Shown one piece after another: positions 1 to 13,700 of a stretch of DNA of 64,000 bases. The notes beneath the pieces were generated by a model, which was not told where the DNA came from, searched no databases, and saw only the letters and a list, made by a program, of their open reading frames with translations. This DNA comes from Pomphorhynchus laevis (taxonomy: Eukaryota; Acanthocephala; Palaeacanthocephala; Echinorhynchida; Pomphorhynchidae): positions 415,128 through 479,127 of the forward strand of contig WNNJ02001104.1 of NCBI GenBank assembly GCA_012934845.2, given 5' to 3'. The stretch's first letter is position 1. The number at the start of each line of letters is the position of its first letter. Both the position numbers and the translations under genes were made by a program.

Positions 1-358
1 TCAAATTCACTTATTTCTTAGCTATTTGTACTGAATAATATGTATGTTAAAGTTGTGTTTTCCACACCAACGACAAAATTATGCAATAGATGGCGTTTTT
101 AAATATTCATTAATAATATTCTTTCATATTTCATCAAAGTTGATTAATTTCACTAAATATCTATTTAAACTATATCTATTTAATATCTATAGTTAACTAT
201 CTTAAATTAATTATCATCAATAATTAATTATTGACATCGATAATAATTAATTAATTATCATTAATTAATTATTATCTTAACTTGTTGACTTGGTTATCTT
301 TAATATTCTTAAATTTAACATGATTGGATCTGTGAGCTGAAATTCTTCTGGTCATGCA

Positions 359-527
359 CGACATTATCCTCACGGGTATTGTTCCTATTTTTGTAGGAGA
401 AAGCAGATAATAAGGGTCAAAGCGTGAAATGAATGTATGGATCAACAGCTGATGATACCCACCCAGGCTGATTAGTAGCTTCCTGATGTATTAAGGAATA
501 GGAACAACACCTGTGAGGATAATGTCG
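359..527. repeat. Foldback with 30-bp arms
   Basis: The left arm (359-388) and the right arm (498-527) are reverse complements over 30 bp with two mismatches, separated by about 109 nt. The length suits a small foldback or MITE-like element. I see no clear target-site duplication and no coding capacity. Confidence 0.65.
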
Positions 528-864
528 TCCCACAACCAGATGTATTTTAAATGTTTATAACTTATTCTAATGAACACTTGTTCATTAGAATATACATTAA
601 TTCTTGTTCATTAATTGTTTATTTTTAATATACGTTAATTAATTTAATGAATGTTGTTGACTATTTGTAACCGACACGGCTGTATAGATTTCGTCACTAT
701 TTTATATTTTGTTTTTCTCTTTCTCTTAATATTTTGGGAAAAACAAAAACCCTTCTGTAGTTATTCAAGCATGTAGTCAATGCTGTCAACACATTTTACA
801 AAGTCATTCGCCACCAGGTAATACACAGGTTTTGCTGCTATGCAAACCGAATTGACTTTTAATC

Positions 865-992
865 ACATTTTTATTAAAACCATATATTTATGAAAATCAA
901 TTTATTCGGTTTGTCCTCGTTCTTATTAACATTTTTATTAAAACCATATATTTATGAAACTCAATTTATTCGGTTTGTCCTCGTTCTTATTA
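865..992. repeat. 64-bp direct tandem duplication
   Basis: Positions 865-928 and 929-992 are nearly identical copies of one 64-bp unit, with a single visible A/C difference. A further partial phrase follows at about 1005. This is a simple local duplication. Confidence 0.85.
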
Positions 993-1545
993 CAAAGCGG
1001 TCATCATTGTTCTTATCACATAATGGATTTCGTTCTGATTACATAACCGTTATCGTTCTATTCACATTAATGTAATCACAATACAAACATCTAGAGCATC
1101 ATTTTTGATTTATTCTAAATAAGTTGTTTGAGCAAACACGAAATGAATCATTTATTCGCGGTTCACTAATATATTTTAATAATTATATTTGATATATTTT
1201 AAACTAAACAAATTTATTTTAAGATAATTATGCAGTAATAAGTATTTGGCCGTTGAATGTTCTTAAAAACACATTGAATGTTAAATTTTAGTTTCCAGTC
1301 CAATTTAAAATTTTAGTCCAATTTTAAGTCAAAATTGTGAAATTGTGTTCATTTAATTATTAATTATTTATATGCTGTTATTAAATAAATTTGCTGTCCC
1401 CAGTAAATTCATAAAGTGTCTACTTATATTAATTTAGAAATGATCATGTTATTAAATGGCTATGTTCAAATTAACTGATGTAGCAACAATTATACTGACA
1501 ACAGCCCGAAGAAAATACAATATGTCGACTAAAGAATCGATCCTT

Positions 1546-1704
1546 CTAGATAAAGTACTCGAGTTCATATCGTCTGTATATATTTTTTTCATCGTCGTCT
1601 ATAATCGGATAGCCTGCAACTAACGCATCTTGCCCTCCAATGTACAGTGTGTTGTAAACTTTCCAATAAACGTCACGTACTTTTCTGGCCGGGTGGAACA
1701 TTCC
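1546..1704 (-). CDS. SF3B1: SF3B1 coding exon 16 (residues 1252-1303 and stop)
   Basis: The terminal exon encodes [18 protein letters not shown], then YELEYFI and a TAG stop at 1546-1548. Acceptor TTTTAG. Human ends RYELDYIL, so the C-terminus is complete. Confidence 0.97.
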   Translation of the reverse strand, partial: GMFHPARKVRDVYWKVYNTLYIGGQDALVAGYPIIDDDEKNIYRRYELEYFI

Positions 1705-4700
1705 CTAAAACGAGAATAGTTTATTAGAAATTATAAAAGTATCAACAAATTATCAGGGAAACTACTAAATCGTAATTTATTCACGCTTCTCTGAAAGCAC
1801 ATGAACACGATTGTGCATTTGATGACATAAATATTTAAATATCAAAATTTCTATACAAAAACATTCCAATGATAACAGCATAAACTAAATTTATTAGATA
1901 ATAATTAACGGCATATATGTCGTATTAAATATATAAACATGATTTTGATAAATATCTTCTGGTGTGTCGTCCAGGATCGCGATGTCTTGAAAAGTTTGGT
2001 TTGTACACTGCCTCCACGACCTGACACCCGAGAAAAATCTTGAGTACGTTTATTTTTTTCTTGTTAAGAAATTGTTGTTGTAAAATTGAGTTGATATAAA
2101 TATATATAATGATCCATGATCCATTATTGATAAAGAATTATTGAAGCCGGATCGAAAAAGGGGAAAATTTTATTTGATATTTCGCTAACCTCAGATGTAA
2201 TCTCGAAATTTTCTGAAGATGCTAACAGAGGTTACCGAAATATTAAATAAAATGTTCCCCTTTTTTGATTTAACTCCAATGATTCTTTATAACTATTTTT
2301 TTAAATAAAATAATTTTTTATAAAAAATATTTATATTATTAAATAAACCATATAGATATGCCATAACATATCTATATGATAAATATCCATATAATAAAAC
2401 ATAACATATGTAATCTCGAAATTTTCTGAAGATGCTAACAGAGGTTACCGAAATATTAAATAAAATGTTCCCCTTTTTTGATTTAACTCCAATGATTCTT
2501 TATAACTATTTTTTTAAATAAAATAATTTTTTATAAAAAATATTTATATTATTAAATAAACCATATAGATATGCCATAACATATCTATATGATAAATATC
2601 CATATAATAAAACATAACATATGTAATCTCGAAATTTTCTGAAGATGCTAACAGAGGTTACCGAAATATTAAATAAAATGTTCCCCTTTTTTGATTTAAC
2701 TCCAATGATTCTTTATAACTATTTTTTTAATAAAATAATTTTTTATAAAAAATATTTATATTATTAAATAAACCATATAGATATGCTTGAATACAAATAA
2801 ATATATTTGTATTATATTTCGAATGCAACTGCAACTATAAAACTAATAAAAAACTATAAAACTATAACTATTTTGTTGAATAGTTAACTATTTGCTTGAA
2901 TTAGATTTCGAATGCAACTGCATCTGAAATTGTAACACCACAATAAACAATGTCAATATCGAGGATAGTATCGTCAATAGCAAAATAACACTAAGAAAAA
3001 CGTAATACAAAATTTAAGGATAAAATTTTTTAAATATTGCATATTTTAATATTTTAATTTGATTTAAATATAAATTAAATTTAATTAAATTATAATTTAA
3101 AATTTGTTTAAATTTTTTTAAGTTTTAGATGAGTTTAGTGAGTGAATAAATTAAGTTCATTCACTCATAAACTGAGTGTTTTAAATTTGTATAGAATAAA
3201 CTTAGTGATATATTTCCATTTTGCTATACATTGGAGTTAGAACTCATTTTTCCTTATGATATCGTGTAGCCTATTTTAGTGATAAATTATGTAGACCAAT
3301 TTTGTACCTAGCGTTTAAACTGTTCATTAACCCTTTTATCTCTTCAATCTTACATAATTCAGTCTATAAAAAGTAAATTCCCTATCTATACTTGTATGAT
3401 GTCAACAGCATCAACGACATATTCCCATTTTGCTATACATTAGAGTTATAACTCATTTTTCCTTATGATATCGTGTAGCCTGTCTTAGTGATAAATTATA
3501 GAGGCCAATTTTGTACCTAGCGTTTAAACTGTTCATTAACCCTTTTATCTCTTCAATCTTACATAATTCAGTCTATAAAAAGTAAATTCCCTATCTATAC
3601 TTGTATGATGCCAACAACAGCATCAACGACATATTCCCATTTTGCTATACATTGGAGTTATAACTCATTTTCTTCGAGATATCGTGTAGCCTGTCTTTGT
3701 GTTTATTGGTTCAGTAGAGAACCAATAAACGTGAAAAGTAGAGAAATATCATATTATATTAATATCATCTTATATAAAATATCATATTATAAAGTTTTAA
3801 TTTTACTAATTTTTCAATTTTGAGGTCTCTAACATCAATTTTATAAATGTTATAATAACATTTTGAAATTAAACATTTAAAGTTAAATTGTATATTTATG
3901 TGATAAATAACTTACTTTAATTACATTATTAAATCAATGCGTGTAAATATGTTTTACTTATAAGTCACTCAATTAAATAAAGTCTATTAAAATAAGTCAC
4001 CCAGTTTACTTTGTTTAATCTGTTATCTCAACAGAAAATGTCTTTATTGCATATTTATATTTTACTATATCGTTGAAAGAAAGCAATGGGTTAATAAATA
4101 TTATTAAACCATTGTTAATAATTCACTATTATTGCTCATATTATTGAAATCATTTAACAAAATTGATTGTCTTTTTGTGTACTATTTGTTCTCAATGTAC
4201 ACGATTCTGAGAGGCTAAATTGATTGATAATATTCTCCTCATTATTTTAACCCGTCGTTAAAAGGCCGGTGGGTTAATTTACAAGTTTGAATGCAAACCG
4301 ACAAGCGATAAATCTCTTCAATGTAGTTTTTGAAATGATTTTACATTTAAACGCATGATCCAAAGAGAAGCATTTTTCTTTATAAAATGAGCACAGACAC
4401 GTCATTCCTCGACTACGATACGGAATGTGTTCTTCGTGATTTTTGTGTTTTAAACAAAATATAACGTCAAATAGGCGTAAAAGTTGTCAAAGAGTAACTG
4501 ATTCGGGCTCTCGCTTTGCTAGGATTGTAACCACTGTTAACGAAGGTTTGAAGGATAATCCGGGAATTCGTATAATAAATCTCGCAGGCAAAAATACAGC
4601 CATTTGAAATTAAACACGACCAAATGTTCCCGACATAAAGTCATGCAAAAGACGTAATAGTTAACAGCGTCGTAAAGTAATCATTCAAAATTACAAAGAG

Positions 4701-7700
4701 AATTGATAAAGTACTAAAAGTCAATAGCATCTAAAATATTTAATTTGCAATTCAGATTAGACAGAATACTCGTTAGAATGTCGAAAAGTATTAGGAAATT
4801 TTTGAAATATTAAGATTTAATGTTTTATAAATGTTTAGAATATTAAAAGTATACTCAGTTTGTACAAAACAGCTAACCTGTAGTGTGTAGTAAAGTAGCT
4901 TTGAGTGCCCAAGGCCAATGCGCAGGCCATCAATAGCAGCAATAAAAGCTTGAATTACATGAGGAGACGTTTCAAAAATGTTTGGCCACACAAAATTTAG
5001 TATATGGGTGAGAGCATCTTCGCACCCGTGCCCGTAAACTCCCAATGCAAGATGACTTACTGCAGACATTGCAGTTTGACGGTGAACCAAATCTCTAAAT
5101 TTTTAGTAATTGCTTGTTACAATCAAACGAAATCCATATTACCTGTCCATCAATGCATCTTCGACCAGTGGAGTGATAGCATAGATATAATCCTTCCCCA
5201 TTTCACCAATGTACTCGAACATAAAAGATAATGCTTTCAGTACACCGTTTTGAACATTTAACTCTGGTACTCGGTATTCGTTCATTAAGCCTGAAATAAT
5301 TTAAAACAGTCGTTTGTAGATTAAAAAGTTTTACACGAATAATATAATAATAGTAAATATAATTTATAATATTATAATAATTTATACAATTATATGGATT
5401 ATTCGTACTTAATTGGATAAATGTTTTTTGTATTTTGTAAAATATAAAATTTTTGCGTGCATTAACCGATGCGTAGGATTGTCTGGCGACAAATTATAAG
5501 TAAAAACTTTAATGAATAAAAGAAGAATTCAACAGATAAAGATTTTTTCTATAAAATGAATATTGTATAGTAAGACCAAACAAGGGTCCTCTACAGCTCC
5601 TGTTTGATCACCAAAACAGGCGTTTCATGCAGCGCCTGTTTGGCACTGCAGGAAGTCTTTTAACGCAGAATCTGAGTTCACAATTCTTGTTCATGGCTAC
5701 TAACTGGCACATTCATTGCTCTAAACCGTATAAATCACCATCTTAAGAAACGTTCAACTCGTCTTGTTAACAACTCTTCTTAGCTCATTCCAACATAATC
5801 GAAAATTATTACATGTGTTCTTGATTGCATTCGATGATGACGTGATGAGACTGTACATTTGATTATTTGAATTCGTGATCGCTTCCATTAGTTAATCAGG
5901 TTTGCTCATGGTCATAATTTTACTGGTACCCTGAAATGATAATCGCATCTGAACTACTTTGAGCGTCACTAACAAGGTTAGTAAAACCAACAAGTTTATT
6001 AATCGTAAGTTTGTTGGTTTTGTAATACATGATTGGTGTCAAAAAAAGTTTGTTTTTGTATAGTTAAAAGCTCAATTATCGCTAAGTAATCACAGTAGCG
6101 AGCCTAATCGATGTTGAATTGCGACATTATCCAGCTAGATGACCCGTCAAGAAAGGGTCATAATGCAGAACATCTTTGTTAGCAACGAATGATTTTGAGC
6201 TTATCAAAAGTAATAATTGATTTTTGAGCTTAATTAATAATCTATTTATAAATGTTTATTTGTTTTCTTTCGTCGATATGCAACTCGAGACGAAAAGATG
6301 GCAAACACCATTGATCCTCCGAAAAAGAGGATAATAAAAAATATTAATAAATTTATTTATTTTTATCAATTAATTAATTATCGAATTAGGTATTAAGTAT
6401 TAAATTAGGTATCGAATATTATAAATCAATTTAATACAAAGAACTGGTTTATTGGAAAAATTAGCCTTCTAAGAACAACTTTAAAATTATACAGTGACTA
6501 TAGCAGCCATTTTGATAATACGGCAAATTTAACCCAAATGTATGCTATCATAGAGCCATCATTCTGCCCGTATTAGTGCATTAAATACTAGAGTAGTTAA
6601 TTGATTAACTCAAATTAACGCGAATGTGAAGAAAAATAAAATATTACCTGGCAATACGGTAAATGGTGAACATGTCTCGGCAACAATTGCGATCGCAACT
6701 GTTGTACATACCCGAAGTTGTCGCTCCTGCACTCGAAGGTTAGTCAACAATGTTGATAAAACGTCATAAGGACCAATAGCTTTGGCAATATAACCAAACG
6801 TGTTAATAGCTGCTCTTCGGATTGCCTTCTTGTGAGCTTTTAAAAGTTCCAGAAGTTCAAAACAAATACGCATCCATTCACGACTGACTACATACTCTGC
6901 ACCGAGGTCAGCTATGCGTCCCACAAGATCAATGCAGTTTTCCTGTACCTTCTCATGCCTAACAAAATCAATGTAAAAATCATGAGCATTAATTATGTAA
7001 AGTGTATTAATATATGATTTTTAACTAGCATTTGTAATTTTTAAAAGATTTTAAAAGATATTATTATGATCTGGTATAATCTGCTTCTGAAAAGTAGTTT
7101 CAATATACGATAAGCTCAATTGATGGTGTCCTCCCTAACATTAGCATCATTATTTAATTAGGATTCAATAAAATATCATATTCCTTAAAATCATATTATG
7201 TCATATATGTAATATACATATTAAGACCTGTGGACTTTGTTTTCCCCGTAATATGACCTTTGTCAGAAACACTGAAACTATGTATTATTGGTTACGACTT
7301 TACTATTATTTTTCATATTTTCAAACAAGCATGAATTATTAATTCTTAAAAAAGGGAGAAGTTTGCATCCCAAGGTGTTTACACTTTAAAATGTAAACTG
7401 CTTCACGTGATCACGTTTAAGAGACCAGGTAATGGCCAATAGCTAGGTCGCGTAGCGCGTGGAGTGAAGGTGGTAGATCTTTATAGATCTTGTTCCAGCC
7501 TGCAACCGCCTTAAGCAGGGCAGCCCCCTGTCAGATGCTGCTGGATGGCCCGTTGTAAGTTTAGTCTGAGTCAACTAAACTAGGTGGCGACACCGAAAAA
7601 GCAACGTTAAAAATCATGACTTAAAAGTTACATGTACTCAACAATATTGGAAAAATACGTAAGTACTAATGATTTCAATTTTAGATCTTTTAAATGTAAC

Positions 7701-10700
7701 AGAAAAAATTGTATAGTTTGTGATGTTATAAATAATAATAATTGTATTGTAAGTAATACGACAAACAAATGTTTTTCATTAAATATTAATAATAATTGTA
7801 ACTGCAATACCGCAGGTGTAGTGTATCTAATACAATGCACATGTGGATTGCAATATATAGGAAAAACATATCAAATGTTAAAAACTAGGTTTAGGCAACA
7901 CATATAATATACAGCATATTAATCAAACTATATTTCATAAACATATGAGATTAATAGGACATGATATTAAAAACTGTAAATTATTTATTTTAGAACATAT
8001 TATCGAAGAAAACATTTCTATATTAAATCAAAAACTATTAGAAAAAGAAGATTTTTGGATTGAAACGCTTAATTCCATGTACCCATTAGGATTGAATGAC
8101 GTGGTACAAGGAATTGGCAGAAGTAGTATAATACATAATAAACAACTATATTATAATAATCCGGTTAAACGCAAACCAAGAAGTCATGGGTATAAAAGGA
8201 ATAGGAAAAATAGATTTAAAAATATTAAAAAAGATATGTATATAAATGAACAATTAGAAATATTAAAACAACTTTTAAGAGATAATAAGCTAAAAGATCT
8301 TTATGTAAATATAAGAAGTTTTTCTAAAGATATCATATGTTCAATAAATCAAAAATTAATTAACGACTATGATAGGCTAAGTTGTATAATAGACAGTTAT
8401 TGTAATACAAAATACTATAATCGTACAATAAATGTTAATAATAACAATAGAAAATATACATTAACCATAAACTTCATTAATAAATGTATAGATAACATAA
8501 ATATAGCCGGACTTTTAAATAATTCTAAAAGTAAAGAAATAATAGGGTCAGATTTAAGTAAATATATTCCTAATCTAGGAATATATTGTACCCATAAACT
8601 AGAATTAATTAAAAATTGTGAATTAAGAAAGCTGCTATCAAAAGGGTATAAATATAGATTAAATAATAACAACGACAAAAATAAAATTTACAATTCGTTA
8701 TATAATAACTTAAATGATTACTTTAGTAAGCTGATTAATAGTGAAAGCTCGAATATATCTAAGATAAACATTTGGAAATATTATATATTTGATAAAATTA
8801 AAAATAAAATGAAAATAACAAACAATTATAAAAGGAAAGATAAAATTAATAAAGATATGTATAAAGAACTTACTAAATTAAAGGATAACTATATAATAAC
8901 AACTATTGATAAAGCTAGTAATAACTTTGTCTTCATATGCAAAAAGCTTTATTATGATATACTAATGAAAGAGGTTAATTCTAATGATTTAAATGTAAAT
9001 CCAACATATGAACGTAGTGAGTTGAGTTTAGAAACAATTATTACAAGTCACTGTTCTATAATGGATAAAAAGGGTATAAAGGTTGAATTAGATAATAAAA
9101 CTATACCTATATTATATTGGAATCCAAAATTACATAAAAATCTAATAAAACCACGGTTCATATGTAGTGCGTTTAAATGTACATGAAAAAAACTGTCTGT
9201 CTATATGAATAAAATACTTAAAGTAATTAAAGCACATTTTAAAAAATATTGCAAGGTAATCGAAATTAATACTGGTATAAAACACTATTTCAGTATTAAT
9301 TCTACAAAAGAATTTTTAGAACAGACAAAAGGAATAAATTTTCAAAATATAAATACATACGATTTTAGTACGCTTTATACAAATCTAGATTTAGTAGATA
9401 TTAAAGAAACGTTAGTAAAATTAATTAATCTTATATTCGGAAAAAGATATACATATATATGTTATAATAATTATAACGCCTATCTAACAAAAATTAAACC
9501 ATCAAATAAATATAAATATATGGATAAAATTGAATTAATAGAATCCTTAAATATTTTGATAAATCAAAATTATTTAAAAGTAGGGACATCTATATTTAGA
9601 CAAGTAAAAGGTGTTCCAATGGGTGGTAATAGTAGCCCAATTATAGCTGACTTGTTTTTAAGCTTTATAGAATATGAATTTGTTCATAACTGTGTATGAT
9701 AGCATAGCAGTTCCTCCTATTGACCTCTAATTCTTATTCTAATACAACGTCTGTTATTTATTAGTTAATTCATAAAAATGAATTCTATTTTAAATTTCAA
9801 TTTTTTATTTTAACTTGATTTAAATTATAAAAAATCTTACAACAATTATATATTTTATTATTTAATTATTAAATTTTGATTTAGCATTGTTATGTTTTTT
9901 TATTTTATCGTTATATTAAATACGTAGATTCAGTTAGCTGATTTGATTGATAATATAACATTTATAACATTTTTTGTGTCCTGCGTAAGGCTGAGCATCG
10001 CTTAACCCTACGCACTACTGCCAACTCAGCTGTGGCTCAGCACGGCTCAAATACAGAACACAACATTGAATTAGATAATGTTGAAGTCATCTATTCCGTC
10101 CAAAGAAAATTTAAAAGGCGAATATGCGAGTCACTCTGGATTGAAGAATTGAAGCTCGGCTTAAATGAGAATGATGGCTACCGTTAAATTCTAAATCGTG
10201 ATTGAGCATCCTTCTTTGTAAAGTTTGCTATTACAGTAGTAGGCCGTGCAGCACAACGTGATGACCTACCTAACGTGCATCTTTGTTTTTTCTTTTCTTT
10301 TTTATCCTTAACATTTTACCTGTTTTAGATTTCTGATGATGATTCCAAACTGAAATCGGAAATTTAATAAATTTTCTACCTCATGCGGCGTCTTGCCATT
10401 ATGATTTTGATAATTTAACATTGACCCCGAGCACCTTCCGTTTTAATAAATATAACATGGCATTACAGTCATTTTTAGTGCTACATCAAAGTAGCACTAA
10501 TATAAATATTTTTTAAATATTTGAAATATAAAATGAAATATAAAATGAAATATAAAATTAAATAAAAATTTTTTTTTAAATGTTTGAAATATAAAATGAA
10601 ATATATTATATAAAATGAAATATAAAATTTATATTTTATAAATATTAAATGAAATATAAAATGAAGTATAAAATTAAAATTTAATATAAAATGAAATATA

Positions 10701-13700
10701 AAATTAAATATAAAATGACATTACAGTCATTATTAGTGACATCAAAGTAGCATTAATTTAAATATTTATTAAATAAATAAATATTTATAAAAAATATTAT
10801 ATTCATATTTTTATTTATTAAATAAAAATATTATTAATAATTATATTAATTATTAATAATTATTAATAAATATTATAAATAATTATTATTTTTTATATTT
10901 ATAATTTAAATAGAAAATTAAAATTTAATATAAAATGAAATATAAAATTTAATATAAAATGACATCACAGTCATTATCATGTCATCAAAGTAGCATTAAT
11001 TTAAATATTTATTAAAAAATAAATATTTATAAAAAATATTATATTCATATTTTTATTTATTAAATAAAAATATTATTAATAATTATATTAATTATCAATA
11101 ATAAATAAATAATAAATATTAATAATAAATTTTATTATAAATAATAAATAATAGATAAATATTATTAATAATTATTATTTTTTTTATATTTATAATTTAA
11201 ATATAAAATTAAAATTTAATATAAAATGAAATATAAAATTAAATAATAAATTAAATATAAAATGACTTTACAGTCATTATTAGTGACATCAAAGTAGCAT
11301 TAATTTAAATATTTATTTTTTTAAGATAAAAAAATATATTCATATTTTTATAAAACATTTATATATTTTTTATTTATTTTTAGATATAATCTTGGAATAC
11401 CTTGAACAAGGTACTAATTTGATAATAAATAAACAAGTAAAATCTATATTACCGAGAAAATAATAAAAGGTTATGAAAAATAAAAGCTATCAGGTAAACA
11501 AAAAATTCATTGGACTCAAAAATATAAAGTGAATGAATCTATTAACTCTTATAAATAAAAAGTAACAAACAATTGTTTTTATCTTTATTTAATCATTAAT
11601 GATTAATTAAATCATTAATTTAATCATTAATGATTAAATTAATCATTAATGTAATAATAAATAATTTATCAAGATGAATAATCATCTATCTTTTTTAGAT
11701 GAATAATCATCTTGATAAAAGATGCCTATTTTATTTTACAAAAGTCAGTAAAATACTTAAAAGCATCACAAGTACTTAATATGCTTGTTAAAATTTGAAC
11801 GAGTTATTTAAATTTGAACGGGTTATTTAAATTTGAACGGGTTGTTATCTTATATTTTTTATAATCATTTTACAAAAATAAAAAACGCACCGATTCTTTA
11901 GAATTGGAGTAAGTCGAGGTAAAAGATCTTTTATTGGTGGATTCATTTTAGTGACACCCATTACGTTTACAATTGCCTTAAGCGCTCCTAGTATACTTCC
12001 TAGAACTTCAGGATATTCTTCTCCTAGGTATTCATATAAAACAACACCAAGATGACCCATTAGGGACTCCTAAATGTTATATTCAAAAACGATGACATTG
12101 TCAATGCTGGTTTTACCTCATGACAAACTTTCATTATGTTAGCGATTTTAGAGATCAAATCTGCCGCCTGCTGTCTCACTTTGGCCGCTTTGTTATTTAA
12201 TCTCCATAAAATTGTTCCACAAATTTGTGGAAGGTACGGTTTTGTTCTAGTACCAAGTGCATTAACTACTGCACCAAATCCGTTTAGCATTACAGCATCT
12301 TCGGTTGTCTGTTCTTGAAATGCGTACAATATACCGTCAATCAGTTGCTCCTCAAGACGATTATCAATATCAGCTGATCCTAAATTGTCAAGAATGTTCT
12401 CAATTGTTTCCATAACCATCTTTCTGTACTGCTCTGAGTCTTCCTTAAGGTCATCGACAATTCTGATTATTATTTCTGCACTACCGACTTTATTGGCAAT
12501 TTCAACAGTGGTGTCAACCAACTAAAACACAGATGGCTTAAAATATTCAGAAATCATGCCAGCATTTAATTAAAATAGGAATCTACTGTTTGTTTAAATT
12601 AATTAATTTAATTAATAACTTAATTAATAAATTAATTTAATAAATTAATAAATTTAACTTAATTGAATAATTAAAACTACAATTATTCAATAATAAAACT
12701 AGACAATCACTCCATTGAAAAATGAAAAAATTCACTTTGAGAACTTTAAAAATAATTAATTTTTATTGATTTAAATTAATTTGAACTCATTATTTTTAAA
12801 ATTAATTTTAAATTCAGTTAAAACAAATTGAATTAATAAAGCGATAAATAACCGTTTTGTTTTAACTAAATAATTATATCGGTTGACGTCGATAAAAATA
12901 AAAGACAAACGTAAAATTGGCATATCGCAAAAATATCAAAATAAAAATAACCTTATTATTACAATTAGAATATTTGCAATTTAAGTTTTTGATATAAATT
13001 ATTAATTTCGAAATTTACGTTCCCATCGAAATTTATTTTTATCCAAATTCATAATTTTGATTATTGTGTGTATTAAATAATTAATAAATACATCGATCAT
13101 TCATGCAAATTATTAAAACACGCGTTAGCATTTTATTAATAAACTTGTATATTATAATATTTATTTTATAATTTATAATCAAGTATTACAGTCACATATG
13201 TCGAAGTCACATAAAGTCGTTTACATTTACCAGAATATTTTACTCTATCAACTTCCCATTTATTTTAATTTTTCTTAAAAATTATTCTGTTGATAATCTA
13301 CATCAAGCGATAAACACTGCTCGGTATTCTACGATGAATCCTCAACAGCTACGCCAATTATTAGCGGACGCTGCTTAAAATCCTGGTATGTTAATCGACA
13401 TGTTGTGGGCACCAGTTTTAACCAAATATAGATAATTTTATCCGCGACCTGGTATTCTACTTAATTTGCTGCGTTTTTATGAATGAGTACAGGACGAAAA
13501 ACAAAGAGAACAAGTACACCGTGTAATTCATGAGATTATAAGTCGGTGGTCAATACCTGAAATTCGTGCTCTATACACAAATCCTCGAGCATTAATGTTG
13601 ATTATATAAATTCAACGAAACCTAATTCGTCTAAGGGGAACATCCTTACAAGTACATTCACGGTTGATATTATCAAATGTAAGCGGTCTGGTCGATATTC

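Larger units (their letters stand above)
1..1545. other. 3' flank of SF3B1, AT-rich, no gene seen
   Basis: This stretch lies downstream of the SF3B1 stop codon and must contain its 3' UTR. On the minus strand, ATTAAA (plus 1352-1357) and AATAAA (plus 1213-1218 and 1151-1156) are possible poly(A) signals, but AT-richness makes such matches common. The only other structure is a foldback at 359-527 and a 64-bp tandem duplication at 865-992. The small open frame at 890-1075 lies inside that duplication and has no recognisable product. Confidence 0.6.
1705..4877 (-). other. SF3B1 intron 15 with two tandem-repeat arrays
   Basis: The intron has no coding sequence that I recognise. It holds a foldback at 2127-2292, a 213-bp array at 2196-2786 and a 209-bp array at 3216-3700. 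The open frame at 3605-3823 is inside the second array and looks accidental. Confidence 0.8.

Noticed and set aside
7560-7612. Hammerhead ribozyme at the Penelope-like element's 5' end (GGTGGCGACACC followed by GAAA)
   Set aside because: The required CUGANGA before the stem is absent; only the stem-GAAA part fits.
7628-7840. Minus-strand 70-aa hydrophobic frame
   Set aside because: Antisense of the GIY-YIG coding region; hydrophobicity comes from AT-rich codons.
10330-10375. Hammerhead core CTGATGA ... GAAA in the second Penelope tail
   Set aside because: The sequence between CTGATGA and GAAA cannot form stem II.
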